From Kiritimatiellia bacterium (GTDB lineage: Bacteria; Verrucomicrobiota; Kiritimatiellia; RFP12; UBA1067), in NCBI GenBank assembly GCA_017454745.1, contig JAFTCL010000017.1, forward strand, positions 1-34,784: 34,784 bases of DNA, written 5' to 3'. Positions 8,673-16,252 of this stretch are shown piece by piece. The position numbers and the translations under genes were made by a program. How positions within the stretch are numbered: the stretch's first letter is position 1; the number at the start of each line of letters is the position of its first letter. The notes below the pieces were generated by a model. It was given only the letters and a program-made list of their open reading frames with translations, made no database searches and was not told where the DNA came from.

Positions 8673-9551
8673 TTACCGTTCCAGATAGACGGCTATATTG
8701 GCACCGTTTTTGCGAACCAGATTCCGCGAGGCGTTGTGGCGGTTGGCCATTACCGGCTTTTCCCCGTCCCAATAGAGCAGGGTGGTGGAGCCGCCCCCGT
8801 CCATATTCACCGCGTCTGACGCCCCAGCGTCGGCCATGATGTCGCACAGGTCGGGCAGCGACGCGCCCAGCGACCAGCCGGGCTGGCGTCCGTCCGCGGC
8901 AACCACGTACATCCAGCGTTTGTCCGCCGAAAGTCCGTAAGCCATGCGCGGGTTGAGGTCGGTGCGGGCTAGGGCCGCTTTGGTTTTGACCCCGTTCGTC
9001 AAAATGATTTCAAAACCGGTGTGCGCCACTTGAATCTCGCCGTAGCGGTTGGCGGGGATGGAATTGGTGATTGCGCATTCGCCGTTTTTCCAAGCCACGA
9101 ACATTGGGTCACGTTTGTGGTGGTGGTCGGAAACAACCACGCCATCGCTGATGTTCAGCCCGTGCGGGTCGCCATATTTATGGGTGAAAGGCGCGACCCA
9201 CGGCCCCCATGGCGCGGAATTGAACGCGGCGATGACGTTCCGTCCGGCTTTGCGCTCGTCCATCATAAAATCTGCGGTCCGCACCCGCTTGGTGCGCACA
9301 TACATGGTTTTATTGGTGTAGTCGTCCATCACCCGGCCCCATTCAGGGGGACGTTTGGTGCCGGTGAACCGCAACCCCGGTGTCTTAAGGTCGATCCGCA
9401 TTACCGCCACCTTGAGCAGTCTTGGCTCAACGAGTTCCAGTTGGCAAAGTTTTATGCCGGGCTGGACTTCTTTGGCCTCGTCCCAGTCGATAGGTTTTGC
9501 TATTGCGGCCACGGCGGCTAGTGCCAAAGCCAGAAAAAGGCGTTTGCTCAT
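8673..9551 (-). CDS. Exported phosphodiester glycosidase-like protein (NAGPA/DUF2233 family)
   Basis: 292 aa. Residues 1-18 are a signal peptide (MSKRLFLALALAAVAAIA). The remainder matches the phosphodiester glycosidase family related to the C-terminal part of human NAGPA: NVIAAFNSAPWGPW near 110, RMAYGLSADKRWMYVVAADG near 205-225, and the signature DAVNMDGGGSTT at 246-257, followed by a conserved RN near the end. Enzymes of this family cleave sugar-phosphodiester or related glycan bonds; the substrate here is unknown. AAGGAG precedes the ATG. It starts 21 bases after obg on the same strand, so it appears to be carried in the rplU-rpmA-obg operon, an odd place for a secreted glycan enzyme. 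A 157-base gap separates it from tig. Confidence 0.85.
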   Translation of the reverse strand: MSKRLFLALALAAVAAIAKPIDWDEAKEVQPGIKLCQLELVEPRLLKVAVMRIDLKTPGLRFTGTKRPPEWGRVMDDYTNKTMYVRTKRVRTADFMMDERKAGRNVIAAFNSAPWGPWVAPFTHKYGDPHGLNISDGVVVSDHHHKRDPMFVAWKNGECAITNSIPANRYGEIQVAHTGFEIILTNGVKTKAALARTDLNPRMAYGLSADKRWMYVVAADGRQPGWSLGASLPDLCDIMADAGASDAVNMDGGGSTTLLYWDGEKPVMANRHNASRNLVRKNGANIAVYLER

Positions 9552-9572
9552 GGTGGAGTCTCCTTGGGTGGA

Positions 9573-10712
9573 TTATTTCCGCTTTTTACGCTTGGCCGGC
9601 GGCGACAAATCCAGAAAAGTTGCTTTTTTTAGCGAAGCCTCGGTAAGCGTTTCGGCATCGGGGTCGTGGTGCAATCCGGCTTCGGGCTTGGCCCATGCCC
9701 CTTTTGGCTGCGGTCGCAGAATCTCCCACAACCGCTGTTTGAATTGTTGTACTCCGGCATCGTCCGCATTCAACGCGGACATTTGGATCGGTTCCATGCC
9801 GGTTTCCTCGACAAAACGTTTAAGGTTTTCTTGCGACGCTTCGCAGTCCATCTTGTTGGCCAATACCAGCGAGGGGCGTTCCAGCAGCTCGGCATCGTGG
9901 CTTTCCACCTCGCGCCGTAGAATGGTGTAGTCATCCCACGGCTGGCGGTTGTCGGTGCCGGCCATGTCGATGACGTAAACCAGCACCTTGGAACGGGCCA
10001 AGTGCTTCAGAAAATCAATGCCCAGTCCCACGCCGTCGGCCGCCCCTTCGATGATGCCCGGAATGTCCGCGACCCGCAATTGAGAGAAGTCGGGATACTT
10101 CACCGTGCCGACAATCGGGTTCAGGGTGGTGAACGGGTAGCGGGCGATCTTGGGCCGGGCGGAACTGATACAGGTCAGCAGTGAGGATTTTCCGGCGTTC
10201 GGGAAACCCAGCAGCCCGGCGTCGGCGATGGTTTTCAGCTCCAGCCGCAGCTTAAATTCTTCTCCCGGTTCCCCCGGGGTGTGCTCGGTTGGGGCTTGGT
10301 GGGTGGCGGTCTTGAAATGGACATTGCCCAGACCGCCGCGTCCGCCGCGGGCGAGCAGCGCCTCTTCCCCGTCGCCCACAATGTCTGCCAGCAGTTCGCC
10401 GGTCTCGTCGTTGTAAATTTCGGTGCCGCAGGGGACCAGGGTCACCAAATCCCGCCCGCAACGTCCGGCCATCTGCTGTCCACGCCCCGGGACGCCGTTT
10501 TCGGCGATTAATCGCGGGGCGAAATATAACGCAATAAGGGAGCCGACATTTCGGCTTCCCTTAAAAAAGACGTGACCCCCACGGCCGCCATCGCCGCCAT
10601 CGGGGCCACCTTCCGGTACGTATGACTCGCGACGGAAACTCCCGCTCCCGTCGCCGCCCTTTCCGGCGCGCACATATACCGTGACGTGATCGACAAATGT
10701 TCTGGTCTTCAC
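9573..10712 (-). CDS. obg: GTPase Obg/CgtA
   Basis: 379 aa, starting at GTG 10712. Essential ribosome-assembly and stress GTPase. The N-terminal Obg domain (about 1-160) carries the glycine-rich motifs GGPDGGDGGRGGHV and RGGRGGLGNVHF. The G domain has P-loop GFPNAGKSS, the switch segment ARYPFTTLNPIVG, DIPGIIEGA, and the NKMD base-recognition motif. The C-terminal tail is short and ends in a Lys/Arg cluster (PPAKRKKRK); no large OCT domain is obvious. Conserved position directly after rplU and rpmA. Confidence 0.96.
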   Translation of the reverse strand: MKTRTFVDHVTVYVRAGKGGDGSGSFRRESYVPEGGPDGGDGGRGGHVFFKGSRNVGSLIALYFAPRLIAENGVPGRGQQMAGRCGRDLVTLVPCGTEIYNDETGELLADIVGDGEEALLARGGRGGLGNVHFKTATHQAPTEHTPGEPGEEFKLRLELKTIADAGLLGFPNAGKSSLLTCISSARPKIARYPFTTLNPIVGTVKYPDFSQLRVADIPGIIEGAADGVGLGIDFLKHLARSKVLVYVIDMAGTDNRQPWDDYTILRREVESHDAELLERPSLVLANKMDCEASQENLKRFVEETGMEPIQMSALNADDAGVQQFKQRLWEILRPQPKGAWAKPEAGLHHDPDAETLTEASLKKATFLDLSPPAKRKKRK

Positions 10713-10733
10713 AGAAACAACGCAATCGCGGCG

Positions 10734-10982
10734 CTATTCTGCCGCCTCGACCGGCTGGATGCTGACCACTTTGCCGCCCTTCTGGAACTTGACCGTTCCC
10801 TCTTTCAACGCGAAAAGCGTGAAATCGCGGCCGCAACCAACATTCTCGCCCGGATGGAACTTCGTCCCGCACTGACGCACGAGAACCGATCCCGCCTTGA
10901 CCAACTGACCGTCAAACCGCTTTACGCCACGGCGCTTCGCATTGCTGTCACGACCGTTTCGTGCTGATGCTGCTCCTGCCAT
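10734..10982 (-). CDS. rpmA: 50S ribosomal protein L27
   Basis: 82 aa. The N-terminus has the L27 pattern with [18 protein letters not shown], then [25 protein letters not shown]27 reaches toward the peptidyl-transferase centre of the large subunit. A GGAGAG ribosome site precedes the ATG. The N-terminal extension seen in some Firmicutes (cleaved by Prp) is absent. Located 19 bases after rplU and 21 bases before obg in the classical operon. Confidence 0.96.
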   Translation of the reverse strand: MAGAASARNGRDSNAKRRGVKRFDGQLVKAGSVLVRQCGTKFHPGENVGCGRDFTLFALKEGTVKFQKGGKVVSIQPVEAAE

Positions 10983-11001
10983 AAGACACTCTCCTTCTCT
11001 C

Positions 11002-11316
11002 TTACGCGATCGACTTCACCGTGGCCACCATCAGCTCTTGACGGTGTCCGACCGTGCGGGAATAACCCTTCCGCCGTTTTTTCTTGAAGTTGATCACTTT
11101 CGGGCCGCGGGTCCGGCCGTCAATCGCCAAAACGACTTTCGCGCCTTCAACGTAAGGCATCCCGATTTTCAATTCGTTGCCGTCAGAAAGAGCAAGCACC
11201 GAGGTGAGCTCGACTTCCGAGCCTACTTCCGCGTCCAAAAGCTCAATCTCCAACTTCATGCCGGGGGTTACGCGATATTGCTTGCCGCCGGTTGCTAAAA
11301 CCGCATACGCTTCCAT
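11002..11316 (-). CDS. rplU: 50S ribosomal protein L21
   Basis: 104 aa from the ATG at 11316. It begins [19 protein letters not shown], which is exactly where L21 proteins start, and contains the [20 protein letters not shown]-binding segment near the end. The frame stays open 20 codons further upstream to 11376, but those residues are not L21-like. AAGGA seven bases before 11316 supports the shorter start. First gene of rplU-rpmA-obg. A promoter candidate lies at 11387-11416. Confidence 0.96.
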   Translation of the reverse strand: MEAYAVLATGGKQYRVTPGMKLEIELLDAEVGSEVELTSVLALSDGNELKIGMPYVEGAKVVLAIDGRTRGPKVINFKKKRRKGYSRTVGHRQELMVATVKSIA

Positions 11317-11386
11317 GTCGTCATCCTTCATCGATATGGGATTGCCATAACCGAAAAACCTTCTTCGGCTGTTCAATAGAAATGAT

Positions 11387-11416
11387 AACTTACCATATTT
11401 CGCCCCCGGATGTCAA
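11387..11416 (-). promoter_or_regulatory. Probable sigma70 promoter for rplU-rpmA-obg
   Basis: On the minus strand a perfect TTGACA (11416-11411) is followed 18 bases later by TAAGTT (11392-11387), preceded by TGG as an extended -10. Transcription would start near 11380. That leaves a leader of about 65 bases before rplU. The leader contains a small CCGAA/TTCGG hairpin (about 11353-11370) that could take part in ribosomal-protein autoregulation; this last point is speculative. Confidence 0.6.
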
Positions 11417-11502
11417 GCGAGAGTGGCATAAAAAATGTTTGCGCCGTTTTTCCCCGTTTTGGGGGTGGCGTGGAGGCGGGATAAAGTCGCCGCAAACGCG
11501 AC

Positions 11503-11534
11503 AAAAAAGCGCGGCGCCGGAAGCCCGGCACCGC
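11503..11534 (-). terminator. Intrinsic terminator after the giant minus-strand surface protein
   Basis: Read on the minus strand, the arm at 11534-11525 and the arm at 11520-11511 form a 10-bp stem (one G-U pair) with a 4-base loop. A run of six T residues follows at 11508-11503. It sits about 30 bases after the stop at 11563 and insulates the ribosomal-protein promoter downstream. Confidence 0.88.
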
Positions 11535-11562
11535 GTCTGATTGTGGACCTGTCCGAATGTCC

Positions 11563-14500
11563 TTATCGGACAAAGAACAACGTTCCCCTCGTGATGATCA
11601 TCGCCTTCTTGCCATCGCGCGAGATGCTGACATCGTATCCGCGAGGCTGGAGGCTGGAGGTGTCGGGTGTCCCGATAATTCCTGCGGAGGCGGTCGCAAA
11701 GACATCCCCGCCGGTGAGGTTGTCGATATTGGACACCTCGATCTTCGCGTTCGTCAGGTCTAGTTTTCCGTTAACGCTGATTAGATCGCCGACATCCAGT
11801 TTGACCGTTCCGGAGATTTTGGTGTCGCCGCTCAGAGTTAGCGTTCCGACCGTCCCGTCGCTGCCCGGCATGATCGCCGAGGTGATGTTCAAGGTGCCGT
11901 TCATGATTTCCCCGGTACCGGAAACCGCCGCCTGGTCAACCGTTTCGCCGCTCAGATTGACCATTGCGCCGTCTGCGACATCGAGGCAGACCAAATTAGC
12001 CCGCGTCGCCAGCGTGGAGGCTTCCGTGATGGGGAGCACGACATCCGGGCCGTGGGCGGTGTTGGCGCGGATCTGGGCCTCGGAGAGGGCTGCGTTCCAA
12101 ATACGCACTTCGTTAAACTCCGCGCACGCGTCCATGTCGTTCCACTGCGAATGTCCCAACCAGCAATTATTCGCGGTAATCAAGCTGGGAGTCCATTCGG
12201 GATATTCCTTAGTGAAACTGGCGAACTTCTCACCCGTCCGGGCATTGTAGATATAGACGCTGATCGTTGATCCTCCGTTGCCGTTGGGGTTTACCACGAA
12301 CACGAAGTGGTACTCGGTATTTACCGCCAACAATCCGTCCAGCGTCTCTTCGCTTACCCCCACATTGGTGGGGTAGAGGCTGAAGGCGGTGGCGTTATGG
12401 TTCCATTTCCTGAAGCCGTAGAAGATTCCGGTTTCCATTCCGCCCGTCCCCGAACCGTCCCCTCCGTTATTCTGATTGCCGAAGGAGAATATCCGCGCCC
12501 AGGTGTTGTGCGTGCGGACCGTAGTCCAAGCTTCGAAGGTAAACGGTGTGCCGTCCGTCGGGATCGCGCCCGCTCCGAGGTCGATCCACGAGGCGCCCCG
12601 TCCGCCGCCCGCCAGCGAAACGGCCTTGTCGCCGTTATAGGTGACGTTACCATTATAAGTGGCGGTCTGCCCGCCGATCTCATCCTCGGCGGTTCCGTTG
12701 AAGCTCCAGCGGTGCAGCAGGTAATTGTTGGCCTGAAGCGTCTCGGAGGCGTCGGCGGGAAGGGTGTTGCCCAGCTCGTCGTCCTGCAGGGTGTCCGGGC
12801 CGAGCAGGGCGTTTGCGGTGAGCTCCTCGTCCGAGAGAACTCCGTGCCAAATCCGAACCTCGTCATAGATTGCTTTGGCGTCGCCGTCGCCGGCGTACTG
12901 CGAATGTCCGAGGTAGAATACCGGCACCGACAGATTCGCCAGCGTCCAATTCTCGACAACTGCGGAACCCCACTTTTCGATGTTCCCGGTGGATGCGTTG
13001 CGGCGCGCCCAGCGGATCGATGTGGATCCGTTAATGTTGCTCCGGAGGGTCATCGAGATATGATACGGGGTGTTCGCCACATATTCCGCCATCGTGTTGT
13101 TGAACTGGGTCTTTACGCCGCCGTTGCAGACCTCTACGATATCTTTCGCTGGATCAGTGTTTTGCACCCATGACATTTGCAGGTAGTTTTGGTTGTTGGG
13201 ACCATAGTCGAAAATTCGACTCCAATTGGCGTTGCCCGTCTTGGTTGCCCAGATTTCGATGGTTACTACATCCGTGGGCAGAATGTTTGAGCCGAGGTTG
13301 ACCGATCCAGCGCCGTTACCGTTGCCGGAGAACACGATGGCTGTGTCGTCTCCGTTAAAGGCGGTGCCGGTGCCGATAGACGATGCGGTCTTGTTGCCTA
13401 CGGAGTCGGCCAAAGTTCCGTTAAAACTCCAACGGTGTACCAGTGTCGGCTTTGGGTTGGCCGTCAACACCAGCGTTCCTTCCTTGACCGACAGTGTTTC
13501 GGCCGAGGGCAGGGTGTCGAACGCGAGGGTTCCGGTTCCGGTCTTGGTGATGGATCCATCCATCTTTCTGGAACCGAAATGCGAACCGGTGGCGTAAACG
13601 TAGTTGTCCCCCACGTCAAAGGTGAGTCCGCCCGCTCCGACGGAGACGTCGTCTGCCCCCCGGAAGAAGTCCACGATCGTCTGGCCTGATCCGGGAACTT
13701 CGATCGTGCCGCCGTCGAATGAGAGCGCCGCACGGCCAGGTCCCTGTCGGATGAAGGTGGTCACTAGCTTGCCGCCGTCATGGACGTTCAGCAAGCCCCT
13801 GCCGGTGGCGGTGTGGCCGATGCTGACACCCTTGGGCATCTGCGCGACGCCGGTGCCGCTCACGTCGAACGTGCCTTGTCCATCTTCGCCGATAACGCCT
13901 AAGTAATTGGGTGAGGTGTAGGTGCCGCCGGTCATGCTGTACAGGCCGATTCCGTCAGTGTACCGCCCGATGGAGAGATACAGATTGCAGGAAACTTCGC
14001 CTCCGCTCTGGGTGAGTGTACCGGCGCTGTGCCGGCCGATCTGGAAGTTGTTAAGGGCATTGATGCTGCCGCTGTCAATGCGGGCATCGCCTTTGCTGTT
14101 GGCGTTCGCCGCAATCCGGAGTTCGTGCTTGCTCGATACAACGCCAGATCCGCTGACGGTCAGCTCGCCCGTACCGTCTTCACCGACGATTACGCCGCCG
14201 CCTAAGGTGGAGGCAATGCCGCCAGTGATGGTGTAGGTGCCTTTCGATCCGCCAAACCGTCCGATGGACAGCCAGTTGTTGGGGAGTTCGACCGTTCCGC
14301 CGCTTTGGTTGAACTCGCCGGTGGCGTAACCGCCCACCTGCAGGTTGAGGTTGACGGTGAGGCTTCCGCCGCTTAACTGATAGGTGGCGTGGCCATTACT
14401 GCCGGCGGTGTATCCGCCAATCCGGGAATCCCCGGCGTTCCCGATTTCCATCGTGCCATCGTTTTGGATGAAGGTGACCACACCCGAATCTCCGAGATTC

Positions 14501-16224
14501 AGCAAGGAGTCGGTCAACCTTCCTTCTCCGTCTTTGACCACCTTGATGTTATTGCCGAATAGCTTGCTGTCCATCTGTCCGATAGCATCGGTATCGATCG
14601 TGAACTGCAATTCGGATATGCCGGTTTCGCTGGTGTTGACGACCTTCGCGCCGTCCGCGCCGCTCGACAACAGGTTCATAATCTTAAGGTTGCTCCCGGC
14701 GAGGTCGAAGGTGCCGGAGAGCGTGGGTACAACGGTAAGTCCGCTCCAATCGCAGTCCATACCCAGCGAGCAGTCACCGATCTTGATCATCCGGCAGGCG
14801 AGAGCCGCTCCCGCGGGAACCTGCATATCCACATTTTCGATCTGGATGAAGATAATCGTCGCTTCGGTAGGCACCGCATTTTCCATCAGCAAACCGCGCG
14901 CGGAATAGCATTTCCAGTTGTCGGGATTCGTGATGTCGCCATTGTCATGGCCTTCGCCCGTCCAGTAGGCTGTCGCGACGCCAGCGCCATCCATTGCCTT
15001 AAGGATGTTGGCGGAGATGATCAGATTGTCTATCGAATCGGAAGTCTCCGGATCGACAATAAAGGTCAGCGCGGATAACGAGCTGGTCGAGTTGGTGATC
15101 ATCGCGCCCATATAGGTGCCTGTGAAGTCGTTCACGATAAGATTGTGGCCGTTCATGTCGATTATCGTCCCGTCTGTAATTGTTAACGGGCCGAGTTCGC
15201 TCCAGTCGCAATCTCCGCCGAGGGTAATGGTGCCGATTTCATCTCCGAGTGTTAGCCCGTCCGACGGGAAGGGGATTTCCTCGTCGGCGCCGGGCAGCCG
15301 TACCGCGATCGGGACCTTGATCTCATAGTCGGCGAGCGTGACGGACGGACCATATCCGCCGTAGGTGTCGCCGCAGACAAGCGAGAACCGATGCCAACCC
15401 GCCGCGATCGCGCGAGTTGCGAAAGTTTCGTAGTTCCAAGAGTCGCAGCGAAGAATTCCCTCTCCATCTATGGATAACGCGCTGTAGTCGTCCAACTGCT
15501 GGCGGAACTGCCAGATACCCTCCTGATCATCTGACACACGGAACCATCCGTCGAAACGCAATTGCGATTTGACGATGTAATTGGTGCCGGCGATCACGGT
15601 AAGCGGATCTTCATTCGAATCGAGAAGTGTGTATGCGTTCGACCCGATTGTCAGCCAGTTATAATCAGCCATACCGCCGCGGTTGTCACCGTAATTGATG
15701 CGTCCGCCGCGGATGGGTGCGCGGATTCCGAATCCGAACTGGACACCGCCCCAAACCGGAACCACACCGAGCGGGATGGTGAAGGTGGTGGTGCCTTCCG
15801 GGATGATTACCAGCGTCTTGGCGCCCGGAACCGTGTCGGCCATTGCGGCGCCGGAAGCGTCGTGGCAAGTCCAGTTGGCGGGATTCGCGAGATCCTCCGC
15901 CGTGGTCGGGGCGGTGGTGCCGGACCAGATTGCCGTGGCGGGGATCGAGGCGTTAAGGGAGACCACAATGGTGTTGCCATCGTCTTCGAGTGCCGCGGTG
16001 TAGTTGGCGGTATCCGTCAATTCCACGTAATCGAGAATAGTCGAGCCGGGGCAAACGAAGCCGCCTGACTTGAAGCGCATCACCGGCTGTTTCGCGTTCG
16101 CCGTGTCGAAACGGATCTTAGCGTTGGAGCCAAGCGTCACGATGCCATCGTAGCAGACGAAGCCGTCGGCTTTGTCGATGATGTAGGTCTGGTTCGCGCC
16201 GATCGAAAAGCCGGCCGCCGTCAC
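11563..16224 (-). CDS. Giant surface protein with beta-helix and two LamG-like domains, N-terminally truncated
   Basis: 1553 aa in the open frame, but no signal peptide. The only start is a GTG at 16224 without a ribosome site, with an in-frame TAG two codons upstream. Residues about 1-560 hold repeated modules of the type SGTTAPTTAEDLANPANW and TGEGHDNGDITNPDNW. Residues 575-850 are tandem beta-solenoid rungs (for example LSIGRFGGSKGTYTITGG). Near 890-920 is an autotransporter-associated strand (ITKTGTGTLAFD). Two LamG/concanavalin-like domains start at about 928 (HRWSFNGTLADS) and 1165 (HRWSFNGTAEDE), each ending in an EVRIW block. The protein ends ITRGTLFFVR, the tail shared by the other giants. 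It is probably an exported polysaccharide- or host-binding protein. As it stands, the coding sequence is missing its beginning and meets the next gene head to head. Confidence 0.75.
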   Translation of the reverse strand: MTAAGFSIGANQTYIIDKADGFVCYDGIVTLGSNAKIRFDTANAKQPVMRFKSGGFVCPGSTILDYVELTDTANYTAALEDDGNTIVVSLNASIPATAIWSGTTAPTTAEDLANPANWTCHDASGAAMADTVPGAKTLVIIPEGTTTFTIPLGVVPVWGGVQFGFGIRAPIRGGRINYGDNRGGMADYNWLTIGSNAYTLLDSNEDPLTVIAGTNYIVKSQLRFDGWFRVSDDQEGIWQFRQQLDDYSALSIDGEGILRCDSWNYETFATRAIAAGWHRFSLVCGDTYGGYGPSVTLADYEIKVPIAVRLPGADEEIPFPSDGLTLGDEIGTITLGGDCDWSELGPLTITDGTIIDMNGHNLIVNDFTGTYMGAMITNSTSSLSALTFIVDPETSDSIDNLIISANILKAMDGAGVATAYWTGEGHDNGDITNPDNWKCYSARGLLMENAVPTEATIIFIQIENVDMQVPAGAALACRMIKIGDCSLGMDCDWSGLTVVPTLSGTFDLAGSNLKIMNLLSSGADGAKVVNTSETGISELQFTIDTDAIGQMDSKLFGNNIKVVKDGEGRLTDSLLNLGDSGVVTFIQNDGTMEIGNAGDSRIGGYTAGSNGHATYQLSGGSLTVNLNLQVGGYATGEFNQSGGTVELPNNWLSIGRFGGSKGTYTITGGIASTLGGGVIVGEDGTGELTVSGSGVVSSKHELRIAANANSKGDARIDSGSINALNNFQIGRHSAGTLTQSGGEVSCNLYLSIGRYTDGIGLYSMTGGTYTSPNYLGVIGEDGQGTFDVSGTGVAQMPKGVSIGHTATGRGLLNVHDGGKLVTTFIRQGPGRAALSFDGGTIEVPGSGQTIVDFFRGADDVSVGAGGLTFDVGDNYVYATGSHFGSRKMDGSITKTGTGTLAFDTLPSAETLSVKEGTLVLTANPKPTLVHRWSFNGTLADSVGNKTASSIGTGTAFNGDDTAIVFSGNGNGAGSVNLGSNILPTDVVTIEIWATKTGNANWSRIFDYGPNNQNYLQMSWVQNTDPAKDIVEVCNGGVKTQFNNTMAEYVANTPYHISMTLRSNINGSTSIRWARRNASTGNIEKWGSAVVENWTLANLSVPVFYLGHSQYAGDGDAKAIYDEVRIWHGVLSDEELTANALLGPDTLQDDELGNTLPADASETLQANNYLLHRWSFNGTAEDEIGGQTATYNGNVTYNGDKAVSLAGGGRGASWIDLGAGAIPTDGTPFTFEAWTTVRTHNTWARIFSFGNQNNGGDGSGTGGMETGIFYGFRKWNHNATAFSLYPTNVGVSEETLDGLLAVNTEYHFVFVVNPNGNGGSTISVYIYNARTGEKFASFTKEYPEWTPSLITANNCWLGHSQWNDMDACAEFNEVRIWNAALSEAQIRANTAHGPDVVLPITEASTLATRANLVCLDVADGAMVNLSGETVDQAAVSGTGEIMNGTLNITSAIMPGSDGTVGTLTLSGDTKISGTVKLDVGDLISVNGKLDLTNAKIEVSNIDNLTGGDVFATASAGIIGTPDTSSLQPRGYDVSISRDGKKAMIITRGTLFFVR

Positions 16225-16228
16225 GGCG
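16216..16228. repeat. 13-bp palindrome at a head-to-head gene junction
   Basis: CGCCGT-C-ACGGCG is a perfect 13-bp inverted repeat centred on base 16222. It sits where the reading frames of the minus-strand giant and the plus-strand giant abut. A GC-rich palindrome of this size can occur by chance in such DNA. Its exact position on the breakpoint is what makes it notable. Confidence 0.6.
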
Positions 16229-16252
16229 CGCTATCTGCGTTTCATCTGCAGC

